A stretch of 31,688 nucleotides of DNA from Hypsibius dujardini. Its lineage: Eukaryota > Tardigrada > Eutardigrada > Parachela > Hypsibiidae. The DNA lies in NCBI GenBank assembly GCA_001579985.1, contig LRSR01006984.1:1-31688 (forward strand), read 5' to 3'. A model generated the notes under the pieces. It had not been told where the DNA came from. It ran no database searches and saw nothing but the letters and a program-made list of their open reading frames with translations. Shown here in pieces: positions 30,601 to 31,688 of the stretch. Every line of letters starts with the position of its first letter. Positions within the stretch are counted from its first letter, which is position 1. Made by a program: the position numbers and the translations under genes.

Positions 30601-31558
30601 TTTGGCCACAATCGCCACAGCAAAGGGTGCGGCTGCGACCATTTTTGAGGTCATCGACAGTGTAGGTGGACCAACTATTCGCTCCGCCTGTAATCAGCAA
30701 TACATCTTGCACACTTTCCAGACACCCAAAATCGACGCCTATTCGGAAGGTGGATTGAAACCTCAAAAGTGCACCGGTAGAATTGAATTCCAAAACGTCA
30801 AATTCACTTATCCTACTCGAGCGGACGTCCAGGTAGATCTTACGCAAAGAACTATAATAAAATAAAACTTTTTTTAAAAACTTTTTTTCGTAATAAAATG
30901 AATTTTATTGTAAAATAAAATTTCTTGTAATAAAATGAATTTTGTTGTAAAATAAAATTTCTTGTAATAAAATCAATTTTATTGTAAAATGAAACTTATT
31001 TTAACAGTTCATGCTTAATAATTTTCTTGATTGCAGGTTGTCAAAGGCGTCACTGTCGCCGTGAACCCCAACGAAACTATTGCTCTGGTCGGTAACAGCG
31101 GTTGCGGAAAATCTACATTACTGGCTCTGCTGCAGCGCTTCTACGACCCGGACGAGGGCCAGGTACCGGTGACCTTTAGACAGACATTTTTGAAGATAAA
31201 TGTCTGAACATGTTCCGTGCTGAACTAATTGATGTTAATCGTCATTTTCAGGTGCTGCTTGACGGAACCGATATCAAAAATCTCAACGTCCACTGGCTTC
31301 GCTCCAATATTGGAGTGGTCAGCCAAATGCCTGTTTTGTTTGGCCTCACCATCGGTAAATAATACACCATCATAGCATATATTCTTTGTCCAAATAAGAA
31401 ACACTCAAATTGAAAGGGGAGCTCAGACGAGATACTAATGCCTTCTGCTGGGGATTACAGCTGAAAATATTTCACTGGGTCGCGAAGTGACAGACCAGCA
31501 GATCGAAAGTGCAGCAAGATCGGCCAATATTCATGACTTCATCGTCTCTCAGCCCGAG
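24621..31558 (+). CDS. ABCB1-like: MDR/P-glycoprotein-type ABC transporter (ABCB family), 5' part, 16 exons (610 aa in window)
   Basis: Exons: 24621-24805, 25684-25816, 25927-25998, 26710-26737, 27648-27716, 27922-28109, 28224-28270, 28845-28931, 29503-29674, 29795-29919, 30297-30413, 30493-30661, 30722-30832, 31037-31162, 31252-31354, 31461-31558. All are GT...AG and phases match throughout. A hydrophilic N-terminus (about 106 aa) precedes TM1 ([15 protein letters not shown] to AMNIVFG), then an extracellular loop with NGT (159) and NGS (185) sequons, and TM2 (to about 226, then [14 protein letters not shown]). Family motifs follow: [38 protein letters not shown] and [18 protein letters not shown]. 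In NBD1, Walker A is GNSGCGKST (520-528) and the Q-loop is VVSQMP (Q568). The ABC signature, Walker B and second half lie beyond the right edge. Role by family: ATP-driven efflux of lipophilic compounds at the plasma membrane. The first two exons are the least certain. Confidence 0.93.
25020..25235. repeat. AT-rich TTAATTAA repeat in intron 1 of the ABC gene
   Basis: Repeated GTTTAATTAATTATTT-like units (about 28 bp, three clear copies at about 25150-25230) within a longer TTAATTAA-rich stretch. Confidence 0.6.
26740..27640. other. Intron 4 of the ABC gene
   Basis: A 910-bp intron with scattered ATTG/CAAT motifs and no other supported feature. The open frame overlapping exon 5 is a read-through. 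Confidence 0.6.
28530..28615. repeat. Short inverted repeat AGGGGCGGAG / CTCCGCCCCCT in intron 7
   Basis: About 10-bp arms separated by roughly 60 bp. A similar sequence with GGGGCGGAGCC occurs in the F-box unit B intron at about 17031, after a related AT-rich lead, so this may be a small dispersed element. Confidence 0.4.
29338..29410 (+). repeat. Dispersed ~75-bp repeat, copy 4
   Basis: CCAACTTTGAAATTTCACC followed by GGCGGTGAAATAATTTGTT, in intron 8 of the ABC gene. Confidence 0.5.
30003..30263. repeat. Long foldback (inverted repeat) in intron 10 of the ABC gene
   Basis: Left arm about 30003-30125, right arm about 30142-30263, with a loop of about 16 bases. The arms contain TAATGAATGCTTAATTATAA and its reverse complement and are about 90% complementary by eye over some 120 bp. 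Consistent with a foldback or MITE-like insertion. It ends about 33 bases before the exon 11 acceptor. Confidence 0.9.
30890..31000. repeat. 37-bp tandem repeat, 3 copies, in intron 13 of the ABC gene
   Basis: Units start at 30890, 30927 and 30964. Each contains GTAATAAAATGAATTTTATT and is partly self-complementary. Confidence 0.92.
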
Positions 31559-31602
31559 GTAACAAAATTGTTACGCAAAATTACATAGTTGACTGACAAA
31601 CA

Positions 31603-31688
31603 AAATATTAATTTTAATATAGTATATATTTATTAATAAATATAATAATATTTTTATTTATAAATATAATAATATTTATTTATTTATA
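31603..31688. repeat. AT-only low-complexity tract at the window edge
   Basis: TAATATTTATTTATAAATATAA-like sequence in the intron after exon 16 of the ABC gene. Continues beyond the window. Confidence 0.8.

Overview
This window looks like a nuclear-genome segment of an invertebrate animal. Genes are split into many small exons with GT...AG introns. GC-richer exons sit in AT-rich introns, tetranucleotide microsatellites (TCTG/CAGA and ATTG/CAAT) are dense, and the gene families are metazoan: a class A GPCR, an NRF-6-type acyltransferase-3 membrane protein, F-box proteins and an MDR/P-glycoprotein ABC transporter. NRF-6-type proteins are typically expanded in ecdysozoans, so an ecdysozoan (a tardigrade is one possibility) is a reasonable guess, but the sequence alone does not settle it. 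The exon models below were built by hand from reading-frame phase, splice signals and family motifs.

Layout. (1) 23-847 is the 3' exon of a rhodopsin-class GPCR (TM4 to TM7), whose start lies left of the window. (2) 1354-6047 is a complete nine-exon NRF-6-like gene (713 aa) whose introns hold several tandem repeats, including complementary (TCTG)n and (CAGA)n tracts. (3) About 6.6-23.8 kb is an accessory region: a decaying tandem array of a roughly 6-kb unit. Each unit carries a plus-strand F-box gene (exon 1, exon 2, C-terminal exon 3) followed by a convergent, degenerate minus-strand F-box-related fragment. Unit A (8.2-12.0 kb) is a pseudogene. Unit B (13.7-18.9 kb) has an intact three-exon, 391-aa gene with a TATA box. 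Unit C (21.2-23.8 kb) has lost its promoter and exon 1 and carries frame breaks. A separate minus-strand fragment (6.6-7.1 kb) is a remnant of a further unit. Conserved inter-unit blocks (12.9-13.7 and 19.6-20.35 kb) carry a possible minus-strand exon, intact in one copy and stopped in the other. A 60-bp perfect palindrome lies at 19484-19543. (4) 24621-31558 is the 5' half of an MDR/P-glycoprotein-type ABC transporter: 16 exons giving 610 residues through TMD1 and into NBD1 (Walker A and Q-loop). It runs off the right edge.

The GPCR, the acyltransferase and the ABC transporter are all on the plus strand and show no operon-like relationship. The F-box array between them appears to be an expanding and decaying family inserted between conserved single-copy genes. 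The most interesting observations are loss of the catalytic R-x10-H signature in the acyltransferase, complementary microsatellites flanking its exons, the F-box array with one intact gene and its alternative ends, the perfect palindrome, and a 262-bp intronic foldback in the ABC transporter gene.
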